Below, in pieces: positions 6,125 through 13,034 of a DNA stretch of 14,075 nucleotides. Position 1 is the stretch's first letter. Each line of letters starts with the position of its first letter. This stretch comes from Fidelibacterota bacterium (GTDB taxonomy: Bacteria > Fidelibacterota > UBA8477 > JABMPR01). The position numbers and the translations under genes are program-made. The stretch spans positions 1-14,075 of the forward strand of contig JAUVDF010000008.1 of NCBI GenBank assembly GCA_030595455.1, given 5' to 3'. The notes beneath the pieces were generated by a model that worked only from the letters and a program-made list of their open reading frames with translations, was not told where the DNA came from and did not search any database.

Positions 6125-8356
6125 GTGAGAAAAGATTTATTTGAAAATCATAGAACCAATTCAATAGTAATTGGAGTTTTGGTCATCTTGTTTATCAGTG
6201 TGATCTATTTACCAAAATCAATTTGGGACTATGAAGATGAACTTCGCGAGGAATCACAAGCCAGAATGATTACCGTTGGCGGAGCTGAAAGGCTCCATTA
6301 CCAGCTTTCTAAGTCATTTACTCCTGACACTGACCAACTACTGATCGTCGTAAACAACGTGCGAGATAGCCTCATAGCAGCCTCCCTTGACACAAATTAT
6401 AGCTACTGGGGTCCCCAGCGGGTGGCACTGACCGGAAAATCAATTTCTGTCAACTACAATGCTGAATATACCAAGTACTATGAAGAACTGCATTTAAAAC
6501 TGTTCAAACTTCTTGATCCAAACCACAATATGGATCCACAGTCTGTTGCGCTATTTCTGGACAGCATCAAAACGCTTTTCGATGCTGGTAATTATGCTGG
6601 AGCAAAAGAGCTGGAATTAGACAGTATTATGCTCAGTTATGATGTATCTGATAAATACGATATCCTCTACCAGAATATTAAAACCTCTATGTTTAATACA
6701 CTTACAGGTAGTTATACAAAATATCCAGAATTCTCAAATCCATTGGTTGATGCGGTAATGGATAGTCTTGATGCTAATCCTGAGTTAAGTGGTCGTGTTG
6801 ATTTTGCTGAAATTTATGATGGTTCTGTCCGCGTTGACTTCATTATTCCCTTCAACTTTGCAGAAAATATTGAAAAGACCAAACTGGCCTTGAAAAAACA
6901 ATTCATTATTGATTCTTATGACTCCTCTACTTATGGCGACACGCTCTACGAGATGGCCGTTTCTGAGTTTTTGATCCAGAATGATACCCTGGACATGATG
7001 CCAGAGCTACTCACACTGATGTACTCAGATACCAGTGAAGAGGTGATAGAGATTCCAGTTGAGATCAAAGTGGAAGATATGGCGATTGCACTCGCTAAAA
7101 GACGTAACACACTTTATAAGATGCTGAGCGGTTATGATGAACCAAGTACCTTTATAGCTGACTACGTGATAAGCGTGGCCATGGATTCATTAGACTCGCC
7201 CAATGCCGGGATCGATTCAATCCACCTTGATATTGATTTAACTGATGCAATCTTTCCCATAAATGTAAGAAAAAACCTTGGCGATTATTTTCATAAGGTA
7301 AGCCTGGATCAGGCTTACTATAAGACTTCAGTCAATTTGAAAGACCTGGATTGGAATAAGGCTGCTATTGAAGTAGTTGAGTTTATTGCCCACCGGTTAA
7401 GACAAAAGTCAGACTTCAAAAAATGGCAAATTGTCGAAGCTGAAACAGATACTTTTCACGTAAATGTATTTGATGAATTCATGCGTAAGTATGACGATAT
7501 GAACATGAAGTTGTATGAAAAGCTCAGTGGTGAATTTACCAATGTTTTCGATTTCGCTTTTAAAGTAGTGAGTGAAGCCGAACACCTGGCAAGTGTGGAC
7601 ACGCTCGACTGGAGTGGCTCACAAATTATTGAATTTGACCCGGACACTATTCTGGTTGATGTATTTCCAAAATTTATGGAAGAGTATGAAAACACCTTTA
7701 CAGTGCCGCGTGATACAGTAGTCCGTATTGATGATAGTTCCTTTCACGGTGTCTGGTATCGTGGCAAAATTGGCGTTACCCAAGATTTTTCAATGGATAC
7801 CCTGGGCTTTCTTATTGCCGCAGTCAATTCAGAATACCAGTATAGTTTCGAAGGCACTGACAGTGTAAGGTCCTTGAATATTCTTGAGAAGACTGATACT
7901 AGCAGGGTAGAACTGGTCTACTATGGTGCTGATAAGTATATCATGCTCTTCACCGACGACAGTTTGATGGAAAATCTATTTCGCATAACCGATGAGCTTG
8001 CTGCTTTCGATTCAATCCAGATAGATAGTCTTTCCGTTATCTCTGACGAGTTTGTAGCTGGTACCCAGGAAAAAGATCTCTTTATGTCGAAGGATTCGTT
8101 TGGTGGATGGCAAGATACCCTGATCAACAAGAAGTACGTAACAACCCAGTTGTTTGCCACCTATTTGCTTGAGGCTAAGCATATGCAGTGTTCCATAACT
8201 GAATTGCCTTACCGAGTAACGGTCAGGAACAATGTTAACCTGGCTATTGAATCTCCAATCACCAGACCTATCAGAAGTATGCGCTATCTGTTTTTTACTC
8301 AGGTAGACTCGACTCATGGTAGTATTGTTGATGGCGAAATGAGCTGGAATAAATAA
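6125..8356 (+). CDS. Large single-pass periplasmic protein of unknown function with internal duplication
   Basis: I do not recognise this 743-residue protein. It has a short basic amino end, one membrane helix (about residues 13-29) and then some 710 residues that should lie outside the cytoplasm. The exported part is rich in aspartate, glutamate and aromatic residues and has a single cysteine near the end, so disulfides are not expected. There is an internal duplication: residues 435-458 and 500-523 align without gaps at an offset of 65, sharing the pattern QI[VI]E, DT, V[ND]VF, FM and Y. A weaker second pair starts at MDSLD (212 and 353), each followed by an I-x-P-x-N stretch. The GTG start has a strong ribosome binding site. 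Its neighbours, a ComEA-like protein upstream and PilM/PilN-like proteins downstream, suggest a structural part of an envelope-spanning machine. That role is inference. Confidence 0.85.
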   Translation: MRKDLFENHRTNSIVIGVLVILFISVIYLPKSIWDYEDELREESQARMITVGGAERLHYQLSKSFTPDTDQLLIVVNNVRDSLIAASLDTNYSYWGPQRVALTGKSISVNYNAEYTKYYEELHLKLFKLLDPNHNMDPQSVALFLDSIKTLFDAGNYAGAKELELDSIMLSYDVSDKYDILYQNIKTSMFNTLTGSYTKYPEFSNPLVDAVMDSLDANPELSGRVDFAEIYDGSVRVDFIIPFNFAENIEKTKLALKKQFIIDSYDSSTYGDTLYEMAVSEFLIQNDTLDMMPELLTLMYSDTSEEVIEIPVEIKVEDMAIALAKRRNTLYKMLSGYDEPSTFIADYVISVAMDSLDSPNAGIDSIHLDIDLTDAIFPINVRKNLGDYFHKVSLDQAYYKTSVNLKDLDWNKAAIEVVEFIAHRLRQKSDFKKWQIVEAETDTFHVNVFDEFMRKYDDMNMKLYEKLSGEFTNVFDFAFKVVSEAEHLASVDTLDWSGSQIIEFDPDTILVDVFPKFMEEYENTFTVPRDTVVRIDDSSFHGVWYRGKIGVTQDFSMDTLGFLIAAVNSEYQYSFEGTDSVRSLNILEKTDTSRVELVYYGADKYIMLFTDDSLMENLFRITDELAAFDSIQIDSLSVISDEFVAGTQEKDLFMSKDSFGGWQDTLINKKYVTTQLFATYLLEAKHMQCSITELPYRVTVRNNVNLAIESPITRPIRSMRYLFFTQVDSTHGSIVDGEMSWNK

Positions 8357-8370
8357 GAAGCTAGGCTAAG

Positions 8371-9312
8371 ATGCTGGCAATTCATATTTCCCGGGATACA
8401 CTGAAATATGCCCAACTGGTCAGTTTCAAAGGTGTTCCATTTGTCGAGAGTCTGGGCAAGATAAGCATAAAAGCTGGTCTACAGATTCAAAATACGACCA
8501 ATGCTGAAGTAACCCGGAATCTGGCTGAACAGATCGCCAGTATCAGGAACTCAGCTGAATTCCCAGACAATAGCACGCACCTCGTTATTGATAGTGACTG
8601 GTTCCCAGTCCTGTTACATGGTGTTGACGGTGTTCTGTCAGACGGCGATATTGCTAAATATCTGGCCTGGCGGATGAGTGAGATGCTGGATAATACTGCT
8701 TCACAGTTTCGTATTGTACACCAGAAACTTGCTGATTCAGATGAGCAAGAGCATCAATATTTATCCCTTGGTATTCCAAAATCATTTGATTCATGGATTG
8801 AAAAGGTCATGGGACCTTCAGATTTAGAAGTCAACCAGGTTATCATGGATATCCAGGCTCTGGGTGACCTATTATCAGCCAGTGGTCAGTTGGATCCTGA
8901 AGGTGGCATTCAAGTTATTCTTGAGAATCAACAGGATGCAATTCGTGGTCATATTTATGAAAATCAGGACTTTAAAGGATACTTTTCAGGTTCTTTCGAT
9001 TCTGAGCGTTCCGTTACGCTTGATCTTGTCCAAGGTGATCGTAAGTGGATTAGAGGAATTGCCAGATCCGTCGAGAGGGCACTACAGGGCCGAGGTAATC
9101 CTGATAATGTTTTGACGACTCTATTTTTCTTTACCTCTACTGGTGACACTGCCAATATTAATAATTTAAATGGCTATAAAGACTCCTGTAAACCCCTAGA
9201 CCTACATAAGCATTTTAACTTTCGCGATCCCGAATTTAATAATATTGATGAATATGCTGTCGTCCTGGGAGCATTGAGTCCGGAACTATCGGAGTCTATC
9301 GTTGAAGATTGA
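8371..9312 (+). CDS. Divergent PilM/GspL-like actin-fold protein
   Basis: This is a 313-residue protein with no membrane segment. Its order of segments resembles PilM or the cytoplasmic part of GspL, actin-like proteins that dock to PilN or GspM at the inner membrane. It opens with a beta-hairpin like the PilM phosphate-1 region (LAIHISRDTLKYAQL). A central insertion follows, then a second half opening with GIQVILENQQDAI and a YENQDFKGYFSG turn. It ends TLFFFTSTG...EYAVVLGALSPEL, matching the PilM closing pattern (L-x-GG ... YA-V-LG-A). The nucleotide-binding glycines and acids (DIGS-type motifs) are missing in both halves, so ATP binding is doubtful. The ATG follows AGG at 8363-8365. The next gene overlaps its end by 11 bases, as pilM and pilN often sit together. 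The family assignment is inferred from pattern and context. Confidence 0.55.
   Translation: MLAIHISRDTLKYAQLVSFKGVPFVESLGKISIKAGLQIQNTTNAEVTRNLAEQIASIRNSAEFPDNSTHLVIDSDWFPVLLHGVDGVLSDGDIAKYLAWRMSEMLDNTASQFRIVHQKLADSDEQEHQYLSLGIPKSFDSWIEKVMGPSDLEVNQVIMDIQALGDLLSASGQLDPEGGIQVILENQQDAIRGHIYENQDFKGYFSGSFDSERSVTLDLVQGDRKWIRGIARSVERALQGRGNPDNVLTTLFFFTSTGDTANINNLNGYKDSCKPLDLHKHFNFRDPEFNNIDEYAVVLGALSPELSESIVED
9291..9294 (+). promoter_or_regulatory. Ribosome binding site deciding a TTG start
   Basis: GGAG sits seven bases before the TTG at 9302, inside the end of the upstream gene. It supports TTG initiation; the next in-frame ATG lies within the membrane helix and would delete the cytoplasmic arm. 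Confidence 0.55.
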
Positions 9313-10432
9313 CTTAAGAAAAGATAGAGGTATTCTAGAACCTGTTATTTTCTTAGCAGGTGAGGGTACTGTATCCGAACAATCAGAAGATGAGCTCATT
9401 GCTGAAACACTTCGCCGTCGTCATGGTGGTGCTGAATCAGAGCCTGATATAGATCAGGAACAGACTGAAGAAAGTAGCACTGCTAAAAAACAAAAGCCTA
9501 AAAAATCTGGTTCCTTTAGAGCCGTATTGCTGATGCTGCTCTTAATCTCAATGCTGGCTGGTGGTTATTACATCAACGAGCAAGGTTTGTACAAACCTTA
9601 TGTAGCTATCGTGGATGACTATTGGTGTAAGCTGCTTGGTTTTAGCTCGTATGAGACTGTGGAACCATGGTCGGTAACCGGCGACTCGGTGATTCAAGGG
9701 GATGGCGTTTTATCTGATGATTTGTTTAATGAACTTATGCCCATCACTGATGATATAGCGGCCCTGGTTGACTCCATAGCCGCTCAGGACCCTGACAGCC
9801 TGTATGGGACTGCTTATCTTGACGAAACTCCCTCTGATACCATCACTGAAGAGTATCTACCAGTTGCCGAGGCACCGATACAGTTATCAGATAATGATAT
9901 TATCATTATCAACAATCGTTCTCTGCTACTCATGCTCACGGAAATCATCAATGATTATCCTGATAAGGTTACCAATGGTCACATCTTCCTAAAACGGGAT
10001 GGGCTGACCATTACAGCTCCAGCTGGTGGAGTCTGGACCGAATCAGTTAAAACCACGCTTGACGAATTTGTGCTGGGCACCTTTGTGAAGGATTTTAGTA
10101 AGGGTAATGCCGTTGTAAAAAGCAAATTCGAAATAATAATGAATGCTGAACAAGAATTCCAGGCTCAAGTATTAGATGGGTTGAGACTACTGGATGTATT
10201 GGCTAATCCTTTTGACGATTATCTTGAAGAAATTCTAATCGACTTATCTAAAGGCGTTGACGATAACCCGGCCGTATTTACGTTTGGCGGATCACGACAG
10301 GAAATTCAGTTTATCTTATCATCGTGGGCCGAGAGCCGGAGTAATTTCATATTGAGATCTGTTGATATCAAATTTAAGGCTGGTCAGTTGATTCTAAGTT
10401 TCGACATTACCTTTTTTAATTATACACCATGA
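9302..10432 (+). CDS. PilN-like bitopic membrane protein with two tandem ferredoxin-like domains
   Basis: This is a 376-residue protein with a 73-residue cytoplasmic arm, one membrane helix (about 74-91) and a 285-residue periplasmic part. The arm begins MKIDLRKD, in the position where PilN carries its PilM-binding INLLP-type motif, then turns acidic and ends in a KKQKPKK stretch before the helix. The last 85 residues (about 292-376) follow the PilN carboxy pattern: a helix, LEEILID, FTFGGSRQEIQFIL, and closing strands ending SFDITFF. Residues 197-281 show the same order of helix, DGLTITAPAG strand pair, helix and strand, so the domain looks duplicated. PilN normally has one such domain and PilO supplies the other; here both may be in one chain. 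The TTG start overlaps the PilM-like gene by 11 bases. The assignment rests on pattern and neighbourhood. Confidence 0.55.
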   Translation: MKIDLRKDRGILEPVIFLAGEGTVSEQSEDELIAETLRRRHGGAESEPDIDQEQTEESSTAKKQKPKKSGSFRAVLLMLLLISMLAGGYYINEQGLYKPYVAIVDDYWCKLLGFSSYETVEPWSVTGDSVIQGDGVLSDDLFNELMPITDDIAALVDSIAAQDPDSLYGTAYLDETPSDTITEEYLPVAEAPIQLSDNDIIIINNRSLLLMLTEIINDYPDKVTNGHIFLKRDGLTITAPAGGVWTESVKTTLDEFVLGTFVKDFSKGNAVVKSKFEIIMNAEQEFQAQVLDGLRLLDVLANPFDDYLEEILIDLSKGVDDNPAVFTFGGSRQEIQFILSSWAESRSNFILRSVDIKFKAGQLILSFDITFFNYTP

Positions 10433-10959
10433 CACGAATTGTAGCGGGGGAATGGAGGGGACATCCTCTACCCAAGCTTAAGGATGGATCTGTCAGACCT
10501 ACTACTGACCGAGCGCGCACTGTTCTCTTTGATACTTTGCGTGACCTCAGGGATATGGCTGTATTAGATCTCTATAGTGGTACTGGAGCGCTGGGTTTTG
10601 AAGCACTGAGTCGAGGCGCAAGTTCCTTAGTCTCAATTGATCATGATCGAAATTATATTCAACACCAAAAAGCCTGGATGGAAAAGTACGACAAGCCCTT
10701 TAAAGCCTATACAGGTGATGTAAAAATAGTATTAAAAAGAATAGACAATAAATTTGATTTAATTCTTGCGGATCCACCTTATTCTGAAAATCTTTCAGAC
10801 GACATTTTAGAAATGATAAAAGAGCATGCCAAAACTGGTTCGATATTTGTCTATGAGAAAAGTCGGAGCAGTGAATCTCAACTAGATTCAAAGTTCTTCA
10901 AGCTGGAGAAAGAAAAAGTGGTTGCAGAAACAAGAATTCAAATATATAAGGTGCAATGA
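10429..10959 (+). CDS. rsmD: 16S rRNA (guanine(966)-N(2))-methyltransferase RsmD
   Basis: This is a 176-residue protein of normal RsmD length, which methylates G966 in the 30S decoding region. The amino end MTRIVAGEWRGHPL followed by RPTTDRARTVLFD is a family hallmark (RPT.DRVREALF in most members). Motif I is VLDLYSGTGALG (45-56) and the catalytic DPPY is at 115-118. The ATG overlaps the stop of the PilN-like gene as ATGA, and its own stop overlaps the coaD start in the same way. The rsmD-coaD pair is widely conserved in bacteria. The body of the enzyme is short after DPPY but ends in the expected KEKVVAETRIQIYKV strand. No defect is seen. Confidence 0.92.
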   Translation: MTRIVAGEWRGHPLPKLKDGSVRPTTDRARTVLFDTLRDLRDMAVLDLYSGTGALGFEALSRGASSLVSIDHDRNYIQHQKAWMEKYDKPFKAYTGDVKIVLKRIDNKFDLILADPPYSENLSDDILEMIKEHAKTGSIFVYEKSRSSESQLDSKFFKLEKEKVVAETRIQIYKVQ

Positions 10960-11459
10960 ATATGAAGAATCGTTTAGCCATTTATCCCGGAACTTTTGAC
11001 CCTATTACCCTTGGGCACCTTGACATCATTGAACGTGCTGTAACTATCTTTGATGAAGTCGTGGTTTCCGTTGGTAGAAATATTGGCAAGCAACCCCTCT
11101 TTTCAGTCGAAGAACGGATTGAGATGATTGAAACGACGACTGCTCATATGAGTAATGTAAAAGTCTCATATTTTGATGGCTTGATTGTTGACTATGCCCG
11201 CAAGATGGGAGCGCAAGCAATGATTCGTGGTCTACGAGCTATGTCGGATTTTGAGTTTGAATTCCAAATGGCGCTGGTTAACCGAACCCTTCATCCTGAC
11301 CTGGTACAGGTATTCCTCATGCCTCACGAGGCCTATACGCACCTGAACTCGACCATTGTACGTGAAGTCTCCAGCTTTGGTGGAGATATCACCCCGTTTG
11401 TTGCCCCGCATGTAGCAGCAGTCCTCCACAATAAATTTTCAGAAGATTATAAAAAATAG
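10956..11459 (+). CDS. coaD: Phosphopantetheine adenylyltransferase CoaD
   Basis: This is a 167-residue enzyme of the nucleotidyltransferase fold. It joins ATP and 4'-phosphopantetheine to give dephospho-CoA, the fourth step of coenzyme A synthesis. The amino end YPGTFDPITLGHLDII holds the [HT]xGH motif (T18-H21), and RGLRAMSDFEFEFQMALVNR is the family's central signature. The second nucleotide motif is LNSTIVREVSSFGGDI. The longest start at 10956 overlaps the rsmD stop as ATGA. An ATG six bases further, at 10962, would be better spaced from the AAGGTG at 10948-10953 and shortens the protein by two residues, so either is possible. The carboxy end runs a few residues beyond the usual 160. Confidence 0.95.
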   Translation: MNMKNRLAIYPGTFDPITLGHLDIIERAVTIFDEVVVSVGRNIGKQPLFSVEERIEMIETTTAHMSNVKVSYFDGLIVDYARKMGAQAMIRGLRAMSDFEFEFQMALVNRTLHPDLVQVFLMPHEAYTHLNSTIVREVSSFGGDITPFVAPHVAAVLHNKFSEDYKK

Positions 11460-11470
11460 AGCTGAGTAAG

Positions 11471-11722
11471 ATGCCAACCTACGAATATGAATGTCTGAGT
11501 TGTGGTACAAACTTTGACGCATTCCAGAAAATGTCTGAAACACCTTTAGACAAGTGTGTTCAATGTCAGGGTAGTGTTAGAAGGGTTGTATCAGGCGGTA
11601 GTGGTCTGATCTTCAAAGGTTCTGGATTTTACATTACCGACTATGGCGATAAAAAGAAAAGCTCTGGTAGCAGTTCCAGTAAATCTTCGAAAAAGAAACC
11701 CTCGAAAGAATCCACAAAATAA
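11471..11722 (+). CDS. FmdB-type zinc-ribbon protein
   Basis: This is an 83-residue protein beginning MPTYEYECLSCG, the hallmark of the FmdB/CxxC_CxxC_SSSS regulatory-protein family. Four cysteines (C8, C11, C29, C32) form the zinc ribbon, then RRVVSGGSGLIFKGSGFYITDY follows the family pattern. The last 30 residues are a low-complexity serine and lysine tail (KKKSSGSSSSKSSKKK and on), also seen in many members. The function is not established; some relatives were linked to amidase regulation. It begins 11 bases after coaD and is the last gene before the likely terminator. Confidence 0.88.
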   Translation: MPTYEYECLSCGTNFDAFQKMSETPLDKCVQCQGSVRRVVSGGSGLIFKGSGFYITDYGDKKKSSGSSSSKSSKKKPSKESTK

Positions 11723-11730
11723 CAATTCAC

Positions 11731-11757
11731 AGCCCAGCTCTTCAGAACTGGGTTTTT
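11731..11757 (+). terminator. Rho-independent terminator for the + strand operon
   Basis: AGCCCAG (11731-11737) pairs with CTGGGTT (11748-11754) around a ten-base loop, including one G-U pair, and runs straight into TTTTT ending at 11757. It lies nine bases after the FmdB-type gene and 28 bases before the end of the convergent glgC gene. The reverse strand lacks a T-tract after the hairpin, so it would stop mainly + strand transcription. Confidence 0.7.
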
Positions 11758-11785
11758 AAAATGGTTTACTCAGAGTTAAAAGGCT

Positions 11786-13027
11786 TTAAATCTCATAATT
11801 ATCAGGGATAGTGGCATTCTTAGGAACAATGATGATACCGTCCTTGATGGTCACGATGTCACTTTGATACTCAGATAAACCCTCTTTGTTAATCAGTTTT
11901 ACGTTTTTCCCGACTCGTACGTTTTTATCAAGAATAACATTGCGCATTTCACAGTTCTTACCAATCCCAATCCGAATATCTGCCTGTGGAACGAGCTCGA
12001 AAAAATCAGCTCCCATCAGGTAGACACGATCCAATATTACCCCATCGCCTATAACGGCTCGAATACCAATAATAGAATCCTTTATCGTAGCGTTGCCAAT
12101 CTTACAGCCTTCAGAAATGATGGAGTGATCGATTTTAGCACCCCGAATCTCGCTACCGGGTAGGAAACGCTGCCTGGTGTAGATCGGATAGTCTTCATTA
12201 TAAAAAGTAAACTTAAACTTTTCCTCAGTCAGGGCGATATTGGCCTCGAAAAAGGTCCGGATCGTTCCAATATCTTCCCAGTAGCCTTGAAATCGATAGG
12301 CAGTGGTTTTATAGGTGCCAATTGAATAGGGGATCATATTCTTCCCAAAGTCATCACCCTCTATATTTAAAACCTCTTTTAAGATTTCTTTTCTGAAAAT
12401 ATAGATACCCATGGAAGCCAGCACCTTCTGTTCACCATCGATTTGTTCTGAGAGTTCGGCGATGAGTTCAGCTGTTTGAGGCTTTTCAACAAAACGGGTG
12501 ATCGAATCATTATCATCAGCTTTTAAAACACCCAGTTCAGGTGCGGTTGACACGGGCATGGGGCGTACAGCAACGGAAACATCAGCGCCACTATCGAGAT
12601 GATGCTTAAAGAACTCAGAATAGTCCATTTTATACAGGTGGTCACCGGCCAGAATGATATAGTGGCTAGCATTCATCTGTTCAAAACGATCCCAATAAGC
12701 CCGAACAGCGTCAGCCGTGCCCTGGAACCAATCCTTGTTCTTGTCTGTCTGCTGGGCAGCCAGGATCTCAATATCTCCACCGGAGTAGATGTCAAATTTA
12801 TAGGTTCGTGAAATATGTCGATGCAGAGAAGTCGTATTGAACTGAGTTAATACATGGATCAGGTTTATGCCTGAGTTAATACAATTACTGATGGGAACAT
12901 CGATTAAGCGATACTTGCCACCAATATGGACAGCTGGTTTCGCTCGGTAACTGGTCAATGGAGAAAGTCGTTCCCCACGGCCACCACCTAAAATGATTGC
13001 TCCTAACCTAACTTTTGAAGACTCCAT
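11786..13027 (-). CDS. glgC: Glucose-1-phosphate adenylyltransferase GlgC
   Basis: This is a 413-residue enzyme that makes ADP-glucose from glucose-1-phosphate and ATP, the committed step of bacterial glycogen synthesis. The amino-terminal nucleotidyltransferase domain has LGGGRGERLSPLT (13-25), then AKPAVHIGGKYRLIDVPISN, the activator and substrate region. Further on are GTADAVRAYWDRF, HLYKMDY, ASMGIYIF and WEDIGTI. The carboxy-terminal third is a left-handed beta-helix of hexapeptide-like repeats (for example ISEGCKIGNATIKDSIIG). I chose the ATG at 13027 because GAGG (13036-13033) precedes it by five bases and the homology begins soon after. A reading frame extending to 13108 overlaps the end of glgA and adds unrelated residues. 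Seven bases separate it from the glgA stop, so the two share an operon. Confidence 0.95.
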   Translation of the reverse strand: MESSKVRLGAIILGGGRGERLSPLTSYRAKPAVHIGGKYRLIDVPISNCINSGINLIHVLTQFNTTSLHRHISRTYKFDIYSGGDIEILAAQQTDKNKDWFQGTADAVRAYWDRFEQMNASHYIILAGDHLYKMDYSEFFKHHLDSGADVSVAVRPMPVSTAPELGVLKADDNDSITRFVEKPQTAELIAELSEQIDGEQKVLASMGIYIFRKEILKEVLNIEGDDFGKNMIPYSIGTYKTTAYRFQGYWEDIGTIRTFFEANIALTEEKFKFTFYNEDYPIYTRQRFLPGSEIRGAKIDHSIISEGCKIGNATIKDSIIGIRAVIGDGVILDRVYLMGADFFELVPQADIRIGIGKNCEMRNVILDKNVRVGKNVKLINKEGLSEYQSDIVTIKDGIIIVPKNATIPDNYEI

Positions 13028-13034
13028 GATTACC

